Positions 15,655 to 25,154 of a DNA stretch of 64,000 nucleotides are shown in pieces. Both the position numbers and the translations under genes were made by a program. Position 1 is the first letter of the stretch, and the number at the start of each line of letters is the position of its first letter. The notes beneath the pieces are model-generated. The model made no database searches. It was given only the letters and a program-made list of their open reading frames with translations, and was not told where the DNA came from. This DNA comes from Primorskyibacter sedentarius (lineage in GTDB: Bacteria > Pseudomonadota > Alphaproteobacteria > Rhodobacterales > Rhodobacteraceae). Location: positions 310,001-374,000 of the forward strand of contig NZ_SLZU01000001.1 of NCBI RefSeq assembly GCF_004342065.1, written 5' to 3'.

Positions 15655-18342
15655 TTATTGTGCCGCCATCGCGGGACGCGGCAGGCTGACGCGGAAAGCC
15701 GCGCCGTTTTCTCCGCGCAAATAGGTGATCTCTCCGCCCAACCGCTGCATGATCTGCCGGCTGATCGCGAGGCCCAGCCCCGCCCCGCCGACGCGCGGCT
15801 CGCCCACGCGCGCGAATTTCTCGAAGATGACATCCTGCGCATCGTCGGAAATGCCTGACCCGTTATCGATGAAATCCACCCATAGAAGGTCACCATGGTC
15901 AGTCACGCGGATTTCAAGCAGCGGGTCGGGCGCGTCGCAATATTTGCGGGCATTGGCGATAAGATTGATGAAAACCTGGCTTAACCGGTCAAGATCGGTA
16001 TGCAGCATCAGGGCTTCTTTGGAGGGATCGCGCGACAGCCGCAATGCGCGCCCGTCGTCACTCGCAGCGGCGGCGGCGGCGGACCGGTCGAGCAGCGCGC
16101 TGAGCTGACCCTCGCGCAGGTTGAGACTGACCTGACCATTTTCCAGAACGCTCAGATCCAGAAGGTCATCCAGCAACCGGGTCAGGCGCAGGGCCTCGTC
16201 ATGGATGATGGATGCGTATTTGTTCAGCTCATCCGCGCTGAGCTCGTCACTGTCGCGCAGGATTTCTGAAAACGCCCTGATAGAGGTCATGGGCGTGCGC
16301 AACTCGTGGCTGATCTGGCTGAGAAACGCGTCCTTTTGAACCGAAAGACGGGTCAGTTTCTGGTTGACCTCGCGCAGCTGGCGGGCGGTGCGGGTCAGTT
16401 CGCGCGACTGCGCCTCCAGCCGGTTGGAATACTCCATCATCTGGGCGGTTTCATCCGCCACGGCCATCAGATCCTCTACCGAAACGGACATCCCGCCGAC
16501 GATCTGCCCGACCATGGCATGCGCCGTGGCCCCGCCAACAGAGCCTGACAGCTCGCGTTCAAGGTTTTCCAGAAAATCCGGGCTGGGTTCGGGCAGGTCG
16601 CCGCGCAGACCCTGACGCGTGGCCTCGCGCCGAAACAGCGCGCGCGCCTCTGCCGGGCCAAGGATGCGCTGCGCCATGATCATCAGGTCTTCGCTTTGCG
16701 CCACACCGCCCGACCAACTGCGCGGCCCGCCGGAATGCTGGAAAACATTGACAAATTGCGCGCCCTGCAACCGTTCCAGCGGCGAAGGGAAGGTCATGAC
16801 CGAGACACCGAAAAAGGCAACGGTGTTAAGCGTCATGCTCCACAATAACGCGTGTACCAGCGGGTCAAGCCCTTCGATCCCGAAGAGCGCCCGGGGCCGA
16901 AGCCAGTCGATGCCGAATGCCCCCTGTTGCAGGACGAATTCAGGCAGGATCAGGCCGGGACCAAAGCTTGGCAGGAACAACGTATAAAGCCAGATGATAA
17001 AGCCCACACTCAGACCCGCCATTGCCCCCAGACGCGTCGCGCCGCGCCAGAATATGCCCCCCAACATGGCTGGCAGCACCTGCGCCACACCGGCGAAAGA
17101 GACCAACCCGATCGCTGCCAGCGCCTCGCCGCCCCCGGTCAGGCGGTAATAGATGTATCCCAGCATGACCACCGCGATGATCGATACCCGCCGCGAAAGC
17201 AGCACAACATGGCGAACATCGCCAGATACGGTGGCCCCGCCACCCGTCATGCGCAGGAAAATCGGCATGACGATATGGTTCGACACCATGGTCGACAGCG
17301 CAATCGCCGCGACGATGACCATTGACGTCGCAGAGGAGAACCCGCCGAGGAAGGACAGCATCGCCAGCCCCTCCCTCCCCTGATCAAGCGGGACCGTCAA
17401 GACAAACAGGTCCGGGTTGGACCCTTCCGGCAGCAGGTCCAGACCGACCACGGCGACAGGGACCACGAAGAGGCTCATCAGCATGACATAAAGCGGAAAA
17501 GCCCATGACGCGGTGCGCAGATGTTCCTCGTCGTCGTTTTCCACGACCAGCACCTGAAACATCCGCGGGAGGCACAGAAACGCCGCAGCGGACAGCATGA
17601 TCAGCCCGGCCCACCGCCCGCCATTCATCTGCCACTGACCAAGCTGCGAGGCGTCGATGCGGGTGAATGTTTCAGACACACCCCCCGACACGCCCCAGAC
17701 AACAAAGGCGCCAACGGCCAGCAACGCAAAAAGCTTCACCACCGCCTCGACCGCGATGGCCATGACGACCCCGTGATGGCGTTCGTTCGCATCAAGGTTC
17801 CGGGTGCCGAACACCACGGTAAACAGCGAAAGCCCCATCGCAACCCAAAGGGCCGTACTTTCGCCTGTATAGATTGTCTGACCACCGCCCCCTGCCTCGG
17901 CAAAAACCGCGAAGGACAAGGTAACTGACTGCAGTTGCAACGCGATATAGGGCGTGGCGCTGATCACGGCGAGGATGGTCACACAGACGGCCAGAAGCGT
18001 GGATTTGCCAAACCGCGAAGAGATCAGGTCAGCCACAGAAGTGATCCGCTGGGTCCGCCCGATGCGGACAAGTTTGCGGACGATCCACCACCAGCCCACC
18101 ATGACCAACGACGGACCGATATAGATTGTCAGGTATTCAAGTCCGGATCGCGCCGCATAGCCGACCGCGCCGTAAAACGTCCAGCCAGTGCAGTAGATCG
18201 ACAGCGACAGAGTGTAGACGAGCGGCGACCGCAGCCAGCCCCCGCGCCCGCGCATCGCCGAACGCTCCGCAAAGAACGCGACCAGGAACAGCATCGCCAC
18301 ATAGGTCAGGCAAACCGCGACCAGCGCGTTCAGCGTGCCCAT
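15655..18342 (-). CDS. SLC5-domain sensor histidine kinase (CrbS-like)
   Basis: This 895-residue protein joins a sodium/solute-symporter (SLC5) domain of about 12-13 membrane helices (residues ~1-520) to a cytosolic kinase. The kinase shows an H-box (SHELRTP), an N-box (NLIANARKY), a DNGSG box and a GAGLGLAI box. There is no receiver domain in the chain. CrbS/MxtR-type kinases of this layout control acetate use and acs in other proteobacteria. Here acs, a ScfR-type regulator and a lone receiver protein lie nearby, which supports a similar role. ATG at 18342 has GGAGAG upstream and starts one base after the preceding stop. Confidence 0.88.
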   Translation of the reverse strand: MGTLNALVAVCLTYVAMLFLVAFFAERSAMRGRGGWLRSPLVYTLSLSIYCTGWTFYGAVGYAARSGLEYLTIYIGPSLVMVGWWWIVRKLVRIGRTQRITSVADLISSRFGKSTLLAVCVTILAVISATPYIALQLQSVTLSFAVFAEAGGGGQTIYTGESTALWVAMGLSLFTVVFGTRNLDANERHHGVVMAIAVEAVVKLFALLAVGAFVVWGVSGGVSETFTRIDASQLGQWQMNGGRWAGLIMLSAAAFLCLPRMFQVLVVENDDEEHLRTASWAFPLYVMLMSLFVVPVAVVGLDLLPEGSNPDLFVLTVPLDQGREGLAMLSFLGGFSSATSMVIVAAIALSTMVSNHIVMPIFLRMTGGGATVSGDVRHVVLLSRRVSIIAVVMLGYIYYRLTGGGEALAAIGLVSFAGVAQVLPAMLGGIFWRGATRLGAMAGLSVGFIIWLYTLFLPSFGPGLILPEFVLQQGAFGIDWLRPRALFGIEGLDPLVHALLWSMTLNTVAFFGVSVMTFPSPLERLQGAQFVNVFQHSGGPRSWSGGVAQSEDLMIMAQRILGPAEARALFRREATRQGLRGDLPEPSPDFLENLERELSGSVGGATAHAMVGQIVGGMSVSVEDLMAVADETAQMMEYSNRLEAQSRELTRTARQLREVNQKLTRLSVQKDAFLSQISHELRTPMTSIRAFSEILRDSDELSADELNKYASIIHDEALRLTRLLDDLLDLSVLENGQVSLNLREGQLSALLDRSAAAAAASDDGRALRLSRDPSKEALMLHTDLDRLSQVFINLIANARKYCDAPDPLLEIRVTDHGDLLWVDFIDNGSGISDDAQDVIFEKFARVGEPRVGGAGLGLAISRQIMQRLGGEITYLRGENGAAFRVSLPRPAMAAQ

Positions 18343-18343
18343 C

Positions 18344-18643
18344 CTAACGCTCTCCACCGCGATCAGGGGCCTTGTCGGACGGCGGCAGGCTGCGCAGCAC
18401 CCAGGACAGGCGAATGGTCACGAGAATAAGCATCAGCCAGACGCCAAAGACGTAAAGGATCGTTTTGGAGGTCGACAGCGCGTTCTCCGGATCCGTGGGC
18501 CACAGCAGCGGAACGGCGAACAGCAGCAGCCCCAGCAATGGCACAAGCCGCGCGGCATCCATGGTGCGCCGCATCCGGTAGGTCTGCCGTTCGACGAATA
18601 CCGTCGGGCGCGGACCTTCCGAATTGTCGTGCGGCGTGCTCAT
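18344..18643 (-). CDS. Small two-helix membrane protein partnered with the SLC5 kinase
   Basis: This 99-residue protein has two predicted membrane helices (about 33-49 and 62-83) and charged ends. It overlaps the upstream receiver gene by four bases and ends one base before the SLC5 kinase, so the three are one operon. Small membrane proteins of this size accompany some SLC5-type symporters as a second subunit; a similar accessory role here is inferred from position. Confidence 0.7.
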   Translation of the reverse strand: MSTPHDNSEGPRPTVFVERQTYRMRRTMDAARLVPLLGLLLFAVPLLWPTDPENALSTSKTILYVFGVWLMLILVTIRLSWVLRSLPPSDKAPDRGGER

Positions 18644-19008
18644 GCGTTCACCAGATCGCGTACCGCCTCCAACACTTCTGAATTGGAGAAAGGCTTTGTC
18701 ATGAAGCGGTTGGCGCCGTATTTTTCAGCCATCTCGCGGTCCTTGCTTTGCCCTCGCGCAGTCAGCATCAGGATCGGCAAAGCCTCTGTCCCGCCACCTG
18801 AACGCAGGTCGCGCAGGATGTCGTACCCCGACCGTCCCGGGAGCATGACATCAAGGATCAACACATCCGGAACCTTGCTCCGCACCACCTCGGCGGCATC
18901 GTGCCCGTTCGAATGGGTGTCCACCTGCCAGCCGTCCCGCGACAGTATGAAACTGATCGCCTCAATGATGTTCGGTTCGTCCTCGATCAACAGGACCTTC
19001 TTCGCCAT
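18640..19008 (-). CDS. Single-domain response regulator
   Basis: This 122-residue protein is a CheY-type receiver with acidic pair ED near 8-9, phosphoacceptor in LILDVMLPG near 53-55, the TAR switch near 83-85 and Lys in FMTKPF near 105. There is no output domain. It is first in the operon with the small membrane protein and the SLC5 kinase, so it is the likely phosphorylation target. How it signals onward is not visible. The start is at 19008; upstream in-frame sequence lacks receiver homology. Confidence 0.88.
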   Translation of the reverse strand: MAKKVLLIEDEPNIIEAISFILSRDGWQVDTHSNGHDAAEVVRSKVPDVLILDVMLPGRSGYDILRDLRSGGGTEALPILMLTARGQSKDREMAEKYGANRFMTKPFSNSEVLEAVRDLVNA

Positions 19009-19090
19009 CCCGGTCTCCCCTCCCAGTGGCATGCAGACCTTTTTCATATGCCTGTCATGAAAATACTTAAGCCCGATATGGCAGCCAGTG

Positions 19091-20407
19091 TCAAAAGCTC
19101 CCGTCCAGAATTGACGGCTCGCGACGGCCTTCGCAGTCGGTTCGTGGACAAATGCGGCAACTGACCCCCACCCTGAGGGGAGCATCGCCGATTTCCTCGG
19201 CCACCCTGGGGATCAGCAACATATGCGCCTCAAGCAGCGGATCGCGGTTGAGCTGCGGCGTCCCGACCGGCTGCGCGATTGCATAGGCCTGATACATCGC
19301 GGGATCGCGCCCCGTTTGTTCCAGCTCCTGCGAAAGCACGACATTGGGCCGCGACAGGGCGGTGAACAAGGGCCAGAGCGCGCAAGCCGCGCCGTAGCGG
19401 GGCAGCGGAAAATCCTTGGGCGCCTTACGCATGGTAAGCGTTCCCGACGCGTCGCAGGCGGCCAATCCGAACCACCCGGCCCCTGCCGAGTCCGGCAGCG
19501 ATGCCAGCCGCCGCATCACCCTTGCCGGGTCGCAGCCGGTCCGCAGGGAGAGTGACAGCGGCTCCGGTCCGACCTGTTCCAGCGCGTCCAGAAGACGGCC
19601 CATCGGAAGTGCCTCGGCATCGGCCACGTAGCGGTCCAGCACCTGCCGAACCAGATAGCGCGAGACAGACCCCAATGCGTTGTCGCGCATAACGTCATCC
19701 GGCGTCCCGCCTGTTTCCAACGCAGGGAAATGCCAAGCATGGGCGCCCAGAAATGCGTCCACCTCTTCCTGCGGCGAACCCAGATCGCTGGACACGTCAT
19801 CCACCGTATCAAGATAGCGCACCAGCGCCTGAGAGCTTTCCGCCAGCCGCTTGCTGTCTTCGTTGAGATTGCGGTGGAACCTGTCGCGCCATTCCGGCTC
19901 GATCTCGGCAGGTTCCGCAAGGATCGACGCTGTGGACCGGATCGCGGTGACGGTCGACAGCATTTCGTGCAAGGAAGCGGCAAGATGCGGATCGTGGGTC
20001 ATGCGGTCTGTCAGCGTCTCGACCGTGCGCTCCAGCGCATCGATCCGTCGCTGTCCATCCGCCAGAAGCCAGGCCCAGCCGGGAAACCGGCCCGCGAACT
20101 CTTCCAGCAGGGCCGTTTCCGGCGGCGGCCCTGCGGCACCATCCTCTGCCCGCCCGCGATCCTGCGCCGCCTCGCGCAACGTGGCGATCAGCGTGGCCTC
20201 TGCGCCCTCGGTCAGCAAAGAGGGCTCCACGTTCAGGATCTGCGAGATGGAGAGAAGCAATTTTCCGCCGATTCTACGCCGGTTGTGCTCAATCAGGTTG
20301 AGATATGAGGCCGAGATACCCGCAATACGTGCCAGCTCTGACTGCTTCATCCCCGCCATGATCCGGCGTTCCCGGATGCGGCTGCCGGTCAAAGTATCGC
20401 GCGCCAT
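19091..20407 (-). CDS. ScfR-type short-chain fatty acyl regulator (XRE HTH + DUF2083)
   Basis: This 438-residue protein has an N-terminal XRE helix-turn-helix (RIRERRIMAGMKQSELAR... within residues 10-60), a central low-motif region and a C-terminal DUF2083-type domain ending in CRICPRTDC, a cysteine cluster typical of ScfR/RamB/PccR regulators. Family members sense short-chain acyl-CoA and control acetate or propionate genes. ATG at 20407 is preferred; an upstream in-frame extension lacks similarity. It is divergent from the ABC transporter operon across 220 bp, with acs 5.7 kb further on, so it probably regulates these genes. Confidence 0.85.
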   Translation of the reverse strand: MARDTLTGSRIRERRIMAGMKQSELARIAGISASYLNLIEHNRRRIGGKLLLSISQILNVEPSLLTEGAEATLIATLREAAQDRGRAEDGAAGPPPETALLEEFAGRFPGWAWLLADGQRRIDALERTVETLTDRMTHDPHLAASLHEMLSTVTAIRSTASILAEPAEIEPEWRDRFHRNLNEDSKRLAESSQALVRYLDTVDDVSSDLGSPQEEVDAFLGAHAWHFPALETGGTPDDVMRDNALGSVSRYLVRQVLDRYVADAEALPMGRLLDALEQVGPEPLSLSLRTGCDPARVMRRLASLPDSAGAGWFGLAACDASGTLTMRKAPKDFPLPRYGAACALWPLFTALSRPNVVLSQELEQTGRDPAMYQAYAIAQPVGTPQLNRDPLLEAHMLLIPRVAEEIGDAPLRVGVSCRICPRTDCEGRREPSILDGSF

Positions 20408-20487
20408 TCTGCTTTTCTCTCCCGATTCAACAGCTTTCTGCGGTGCCAAATAAGGTTCTTTACAACTCCGCCCGTCTGATTGTTCAC

Positions 20488-20500
20488 TTTTTGACAAAAA
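20488..20500. promoter_or_regulatory. Palindrome in the ScfR / transporter divergent promoter
   Basis: TTTTTGACAAAAA is a perfect palindrome about a central A, and its TTGACA could also serve as a -35 element for the plus-strand operon. It lies in the 220-bp region between the regulator and the substrate-binding protein gene. An operator role for the ScfR-type protein is a guess from position. Confidence 0.3.
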
Positions 20501-20627
20501 TATCCATACACACGAAGCAGTTGTTGCGAAGTTTTCTTGCTCTGACCAATATTGTAACAGCACAAAAGTGCAGTGCCGTGGTGGATGAGGAGCCCTTCGG
20601 CACATTTCAGAAAACTGGGAGGATTTC

Positions 20628-21974
20628 ATGTCCAAGACCAACCTGACACGCCGAGGCGTGCTTCAGACCGGCGCAGTTGCGGGCGCAGGCCTGGCCCTGC
20701 CGACCTACCTGTCGGCGGCCAGCCATACCGGATTTACGAACGCACCGGGCGATTCCTCGGTCACTCTGGGTTTCAACGTACCCCAGACCGGCGCCTATGC
20801 AGATGAGGGCGCGGACGAGCTGCGCGCCTACGAACTGGCTGTTGAACACCTGAACGGCGGCGGCGATGGCGGCATGCTGCCCACCTTCTCTTCCAAGGTT
20901 CTGGACGGCACCGGCATCCTGGGCCGCAAAGTCGAATATGTAACCGGCGACACCCAGACCAAATCTGACGCCGCGCGCGCATCGGCCAAGGCGATGATCG
21001 AAAAAGAAGGCGCGATCATGATCACCGGCGGCTCGTCCTCCGGCGTGGCCGTGGCTGTGCAGGGGTTGTGCCAGGAAGCTGGCGTGATCTTCATGGCCGG
21101 TCTGACGCATTCCAACGACACGACCGGTAAAGACAAGAAAGCCAACGGGTTCCGCCACTTCTTTAACGCTTACATGTCGGCGGCAGCGCTGGCACCTGTG
21201 CTGGCGAAGATGTACGGCAATGACCGCAAGGCCTATCACCTGACCGCCGATTACACCTGGGGCTGGACACAGCAGGAATCGATCGCTGCCGCGACCGAGG
21301 CCATGGGCTGGGAAACCGTCAACAACGTGCTGACGCCGCTGGCCTCGACGGATTTCTCGTCCTACATCGCACCGGTTCTGAACTCTGGCGCCGATGTACT
21401 GGTCCTGAACCATTACGGCGGAAACATGGTCAACAGCCTGACCAACGCCGTGCAGTTCGGCCTGCGTGAAAAGCAGGTGAACGGCAAGAACTTCGAGATC
21501 GTCGTCCCGCTCTACTCGCGTCTGATGGCACGTGGTGCGGGCGAGAACGTCAAGGGCATCTTCGGGTCCACCAACTGGCACTGGTCGCTGCAGGATGAAG
21601 GCTCCAAAGCGTTCGTCAAATCCTTCGGCACCAAATACGGCTTCCCGCCGAGCCAGGCCGCGCACACATGCTACGTGCAGACGCTGCTTTATGCAGATGC
21701 CGTAACGCGCGGCGGGTCGTTCAACCCCTGTGCGGTTGCCGAAGCGCTTGAAGGGTTCGAGTTCGACGGGCTGGGCAATGGTCCGACGCTCTACCGTGCC
21801 GAAGATCACCAGTGCTTCAAGGACGTGCTGGTCGTGAAGGGTAAAGAGAACCCGACGTCGGAATTCGACCTTCTGGAAATCGTGGAAGTTACCCCGCGCG
21901 CCCAGGTCGAATACGCCGCCGATCATCCGATGTTTGCTGGTGGACAGCTGGGTTCTTGTAACCCCGGCGCATAA
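20628..21974 (+). CDS. HAAT-family ABC transporter substrate-binding protein
   Basis: This 448-residue periplasmic-binding protein has a Tat-like signal (TRRGVLQTGAVAGAGLALP), then the Peripla_BP_6 fold with VTLGFNVPQTGAYADEG early and a GGSSSGVA phosphate-loop-like segment near 139-146. Relatives bind branched-chain amino acids, amides or urea; the ligand cannot be read from sequence. It opens a five-gene operon with two permeases and two ATPases, followed by acs. The acs and ScfR-type neighbours hint at a carboxylate or acyl-related ligand. Start is supported by GGGAGGA 5 bases upstream. Confidence 0.85.
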   Translation: MSKTNLTRRGVLQTGAVAGAGLALPTYLSAASHTGFTNAPGDSSVTLGFNVPQTGAYADEGADELRAYELAVEHLNGGGDGGMLPTFSSKVLDGTGILGRKVEYVTGDTQTKSDAARASAKAMIEKEGAIMITGGSSSGVAVAVQGLCQEAGVIFMAGLTHSNDTTGKDKKANGFRHFFNAYMSAAALAPVLAKMYGNDRKAYHLTADYTWGWTQQESIAAATEAMGWETVNNVLTPLASTDFSSYIAPVLNSGADVLVLNHYGGNMVNSLTNAVQFGLREKQVNGKNFEIVVPLYSRLMARGAGENVKGIFGSTNWHWSLQDEGSKAFVKSFGTKYGFPPSQAAHTCYVQTLLYADAVTRGGSFNPCAVAEALEGFEFDGLGNGPTLYRAEDHQCFKDVLVVKGKENPTSEFDLLEIVEVTPRAQVEYAADHPMFAGGQLGSCNPGA

Positions 21975-21989
21975 CCCGTCAGCATCGGG

Positions 21990-22045
21990 TCTGGCCGCAC
22001 GCCCCCTGTGCGGCCAGACATCTCGCTCCGGACCTGATCCGGAGC
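21990..22045 (+). terminator. Two hairpins between binding-protein and permease genes
   Basis: A perfect 11-bp stem TCTGGCCGCAC with 7-nt loop (21990-22018) is followed by a 7-bp stem GCTCCGG with 7-nt loop (22025-22045) and a short pyrimidine run. Such structures after binding-protein genes commonly act as partial terminators or mRNA stabilisers, giving more binding protein than permease. Confidence 0.6.
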
Positions 22046-22074
22046 CTTTCTCATAGATAATCGAGGGTTGGGCG

Positions 22075-23106
22075 ATGGACGCAATCATCCTGCAAATCCT
22101 GAACGGGCTCGACAAGGGCTCGGCTTATGCGCTTATCGCGCTGGGACTGACACTGATATTCGGCACGCTTGGTGTCGTGAATTTCGCCCATGGCGCCCTG
22201 TTCATGATCGGCGCCTTCTGCGCCGTTACTGTGCAACGCGTCCTGAATTTCAGCTACGAGACGATCGATCCGTCGCAAACCGATTTCCTCGGCAATCCGT
22301 TGGTCGTCAAGACACCCTATGTCTTCAGCTGGTTTGGTCCCGAGACGGGCGCATCGATCATCGACTGGTCGGTCCCGCTGGCGATCCTGTTTGCCATCCC
22401 CGTGATGATCGTCGTGGGCTTCGTCATGGAACGCGGCCTGATCAAGCATTTCTACAAGCGCCCCCATGCCGACCAGATCCTCGTGACCTTTGGCCTGGCC
22501 ATCGTGTTGCAGGAACTGATCAAGTATTTCTACGGCGCCAACCCGATCCAGACTGGCGCACCGGACGTCTTTCGCGGCTCTTTCGATTTCGGCGTGATGC
22601 TGGGCTTTGATCCCAATGTGATCATCTACCCCTATTGGCGCCTCGTCTATTTTGCCTTTGCTGCCGTGATCATCGGCGCCGTCTTTGCCTTCCTGCAATT
22701 CACCACTTTCGGGATGGTGGTCCGCGCAGGCATGGCAGACCGCGAAACCGTGGGCCTGCTGGGCATCAATATCGACAAGAAGTTCACCATCATGTTCGGT
22801 CTTGCGGCCGCGGTGGCGGGGCTTGCAGGGGTGATGTACGCACCTATCAATTCGCCTAACTACCACATGGGCATGGACTTTCTGGTCCTGAGCTTCGTGG
22901 TGGTGGTGGTCGGCGGCATGGGCTCGCTTCCGGGGGCCGTGCTGGCCGGTTTCCTGCTGGGGATCCTCGAAAGCTTTGCCTCGATGAACGAGATCAAGTC
23001 GATCCTTCCCGGCATCGACCAGATCATCATCTATCTTGTCGCCATCATCATTCTGCTGACGCGTCCCCGTGGCCTGATGGGTCGCAAAGGCGTGATGGAG
23101 GACTAA
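22075..23106 (+). CDS. HAAT ABC transporter permease (LivH-like)
   Basis: This 343-residue permease has about eight hydrophobic segments. It begins with the typical LivH start (LQILNGLDKGSAYALIALGLTLIFG) and carries the conserved GxxxR-type loop near RAGMADRETVGLLGI. It forms the membrane channel with the LivM-like protein 3 bp downstream. A segment of ~50 residues near 55-105 is longer than in most LivH proteins, as in some urea- or amide-type permeases. Exact substrate unknown. Confidence 0.87.
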   Translation: MDAIILQILNGLDKGSAYALIALGLTLIFGTLGVVNFAHGALFMIGAFCAVTVQRVLNFSYETIDPSQTDFLGNPLVVKTPYVFSWFGPETGASIIDWSVPLAILFAIPVMIVVGFVMERGLIKHFYKRPHADQILVTFGLAIVLQELIKYFYGANPIQTGAPDVFRGSFDFGVMLGFDPNVIIYPYWRLVYFAFAAVIIGAVFAFLQFTTFGMVVRAGMADRETVGLLGINIDKKFTIMFGLAAAVAGLAGVMYAPINSPNYHMGMDFLVLSFVVVVVGGMGSLPGAVLAGFLLGILESFASMNEIKSILPGIDQIIIYLVAIIILLTRPRGLMGRKGVMED

Positions 23107-23109
23107 GCC

Positions 23110-24312
23110 ATGTTCGGACTAAACAAAAAAGACACCACGCTTCTGATCGCCGTGGCCTTCCTTGCGCTCTGCGCGCCCTTCATCCTCAACCCCTTCCCTG
23201 AAGGGTCATCGCTGGCGCAGTTCAACGCGGGTTATCCCGACCTGATGCAGCGGTTCGTGATCTTCGGGATCTTCGCCATCGGGTTCAACATCCTGTTCGG
23301 CCTGACGGGTTACCTGTCCTTCGGACACGCAGCCTTTCTGGGTGTGGGCAGCTATTCGGCGGTGTGGATGTTCAAGCTTCTGGGCATGAACGTGCTGCCC
23401 GCGATCGCACTGTCGGTGGTTGTGGCAGGTCTGTTCGCCCTGCTGATCGGCTATATCAGCCTGCGCAGGTCGGGGATCTACTTCTCGATCCTCACGCTGG
23501 CTTTCGCGCAGATGTCGTTCAACCTCGCCTATTCGGTGCTGACGCCCATCACAAATGGTGAAACCGGGCTGCAGCTCACGCTGAACGACCCGCGTATCCT
23601 GGGCCAGTCGGCCACTGCGGATGGTGGCATTCCAGTCACCAACCTGCTGCCGGGCATCGAGATGCGCGACACGTTCACGATGGAGCTGGGCCCCTGGCTC
23701 TTCCAGTTCAACACCGGCTATTACCTCTGCGCGGTGTTCCTTCTGCTGGCCTTCTACCTGTCTGTCCGCATCTTCCGGTCGCCATTCGGGCTGATGCTTC
23801 GGGCGGTGAAGTCGAACCAGCAGCGGATGTACTATACCGGGCTGAACACCCGCCCCTATACGCTGGCGGCGTTCGTCATCTCTGGCATGTATGCAGGTCT
23901 CGCCGGTGGGCTCATGGCCTCCATGGACCCGCTTGCAGGTGCAGAGCGCATGCAGTGGACGGCGTCGGGTGAAGTTGTCCTGATGACCATCCTCGGCGGT
24001 GCGGGCACGCTGATCGGGCCGGTCCTTGGTGCAGGCTTCATCAAGTATTTCGAGAATATCTTCTCGAAAATCAACGACAGCGTTCTGCACGGCTGGTTCG
24101 GCTTCATGCCGGATGGTCTCGAAAACGCGCTTGTTTTCGTGTCGCATTTCTTTGTCGGCAAAAGCTGGCATCTGACGCTTGGCCTGCTGTTCATGCTGGT
24201 GGTGACCTTCCTGCCCGGCGGCCTTGTCGAAGGCGGCCAGCGGATCGGGCGCCTCTTCCGGCGCAAATCTGCGGAGGACGCAAAGTCCACCGACGTGAAA
24301 CCTGCGGAATAA
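23110..24312 (+). CDS. HAAT ABC transporter permease (LivM-like)
   Basis: This 400-residue membrane protein shows the LivM signature [22 protein letters not shown] near 64-85 and the EAA-like loop [17 protein letters not shown]. It is the second permease of the operon, between LivH-like (3 bp gap) and the first ATPase (13 bp gap). The charged C-terminal tail ends in a Lys/Glu-rich stretch. Substrate as for the binding protein. Confidence 0.87.
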   Translation: MFGLNKKDTTLLIAVAFLALCAPFILNPFPEGSSLAQFNAGYPDLMQRFVIFGIFAIGFNILFGLTGYLSFGHAAFLGVGSYSAVWMFKLLGMNVLPAIALSVVVAGLFALLIGYISLRRSGIYFSILTLAFAQMSFNLAYSVLTPITNGETGLQLTLNDPRILGQSATADGGIPVTNLLPGIEMRDTFTMELGPWLFQFNTGYYLCAVFLLLAFYLSVRIFRSPFGLMLRAVKSNQQRMYYTGLNTRPYTLAAFVISGMYAGLAGGLMASMDPLAGAERMQWTASGEVVLMTILGGAGTLIGPVLGAGFIKYFENIFSKINDSVLHGWFGFMPDGLENALVFVSHFFVGKSWHLTLGLLFMLVVTFLPGGLVEGGQRIGRLFRRKSAEDAKSTDVKPAE

Positions 24313-24325
24313 GGGGACCTGGCAG

Positions 24326-25081
24326 ATGGGAATTCTTGAAGTCAAAGACGTCGGCAAACGCTTCGGTGGCCTTCAGGCGCTGGGGGATGTGAATCTCTCA
24401 GTTGCTGAAAACAGCGTGCACGCCATTATCGGGCCCAACGGCGCGGGCAAGTCCACCCTGCTCAACTGCCTTGTCGGCAAACTGATCCCCGACTCGGGTT
24501 CGGTGATGTTCGACGGGCAGTCCGTGCTAGGGCGAAAACCCTACGAGATCAACCAGATGGGCATCAGCCGGGTGTTCCAAACGCCCGAGATCTTCGGCGA
24601 TCTTACAGTGTTCGAGAACATGATGATCCCCTGTTTCGCCAAACGCGACGGCGCGTTCAGGCTTCACGCTTTGGAAAATGTCGGGCGGGAACGGGATCTG
24701 GTCGAGAAGGCGGAACAGATGCTGATCGACGTTAACATGATCGACAAGCGTCACATGCATACGGCCTCGATGTCGCGCGGCGACAAAAGGCGGTTGGAAA
24801 TGGCGATGTGTCTGGTGCAGGAACCACGGCTACTGCTTCTGGACGAACCCACCGCAGGCATGGCCCGCGCGGATACCAACAACACCATCGATCTTCTGAA
24901 AGAGATCAAGGAAACGCGCGACATCACGATGGCGATCATTGAACACGACATGCATGTGGTGTTCTCGCTTGCGGACCGGATCACCGTTCTGGCTCAGGGT
25001 ACGCCGCTGGTCGAGGATACGCCCGACAAGATCAAGGGCCACCCGAAGGTCCGCGAAGCCTATCTCGGCGAAGCACACTGA
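24326..25081 (+). CDS. HAAT ABC transporter ATPase (LivG-like)
   Basis: This 251-residue ATPase has Walker A GPNGAGKST near 37-45, a Q-loop in NQMGISRVFQTPE and Walker B LLLLDEP near 172-178. The expected LSGGQ signature instead reads SMSRGDKRR, a weakly conserved version. The H-loop (EHDMHVV) is present. It pairs with the LivF-like ATPase downstream, whose signature is canonical, as in heterodimeric ABC motors with one altered site. Confidence 0.87.
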   Translation: MGILEVKDVGKRFGGLQALGDVNLSVAENSVHAIIGPNGAGKSTLLNCLVGKLIPDSGSVMFDGQSVLGRKPYEINQMGISRVFQTPEIFGDLTVFENMMIPCFAKRDGAFRLHALENVGRERDLVEKAEQMLIDVNMIDKRHMHTASMSRGDKRRLEMAMCLVQEPRLLLLDEPTAGMARADTNNTIDLLKEIKETRDITMAIIEHDMHVVFSLADRITVLAQGTPLVEDTPDKIKGHPKVREAYLGEAH

Positions 25082-25088
25082 CACCTGC

Positions 25089-25138
25089 CCCGGGCTTGAC
25101 CCGGGGCCCCACCGATGAGGTCCCGGGTCAAGCCCGGG
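25089..25138. repeat. 17-bp perfect inverted repeat between livG- and livF-like genes
   Basis: CCCGGGCTTGACCCGGG at 25089-25105 is complementary to 25122-25138, with a 16-nt spacer. Each arm is also nearly self-complementary. Sequences of this type (CCCGGGTCAAG core) are frequent intergenic palindromes in alphaproteobacteria. It sits inside the operon, so it may stabilise mRNA or be a REP-like repeat rather than a terminator. Confidence 0.65.
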
Positions 25139-25154
25139 ACGGGAGGACACTGAA

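Noticed and set aside
20607-22115. Long minus-strand open frame opposite the substrate-binding protein gene
   Set aside because: The plus-strand frame has a Tat-like signal and binding-protein fold; the minus-strand product has no recognisable domain.
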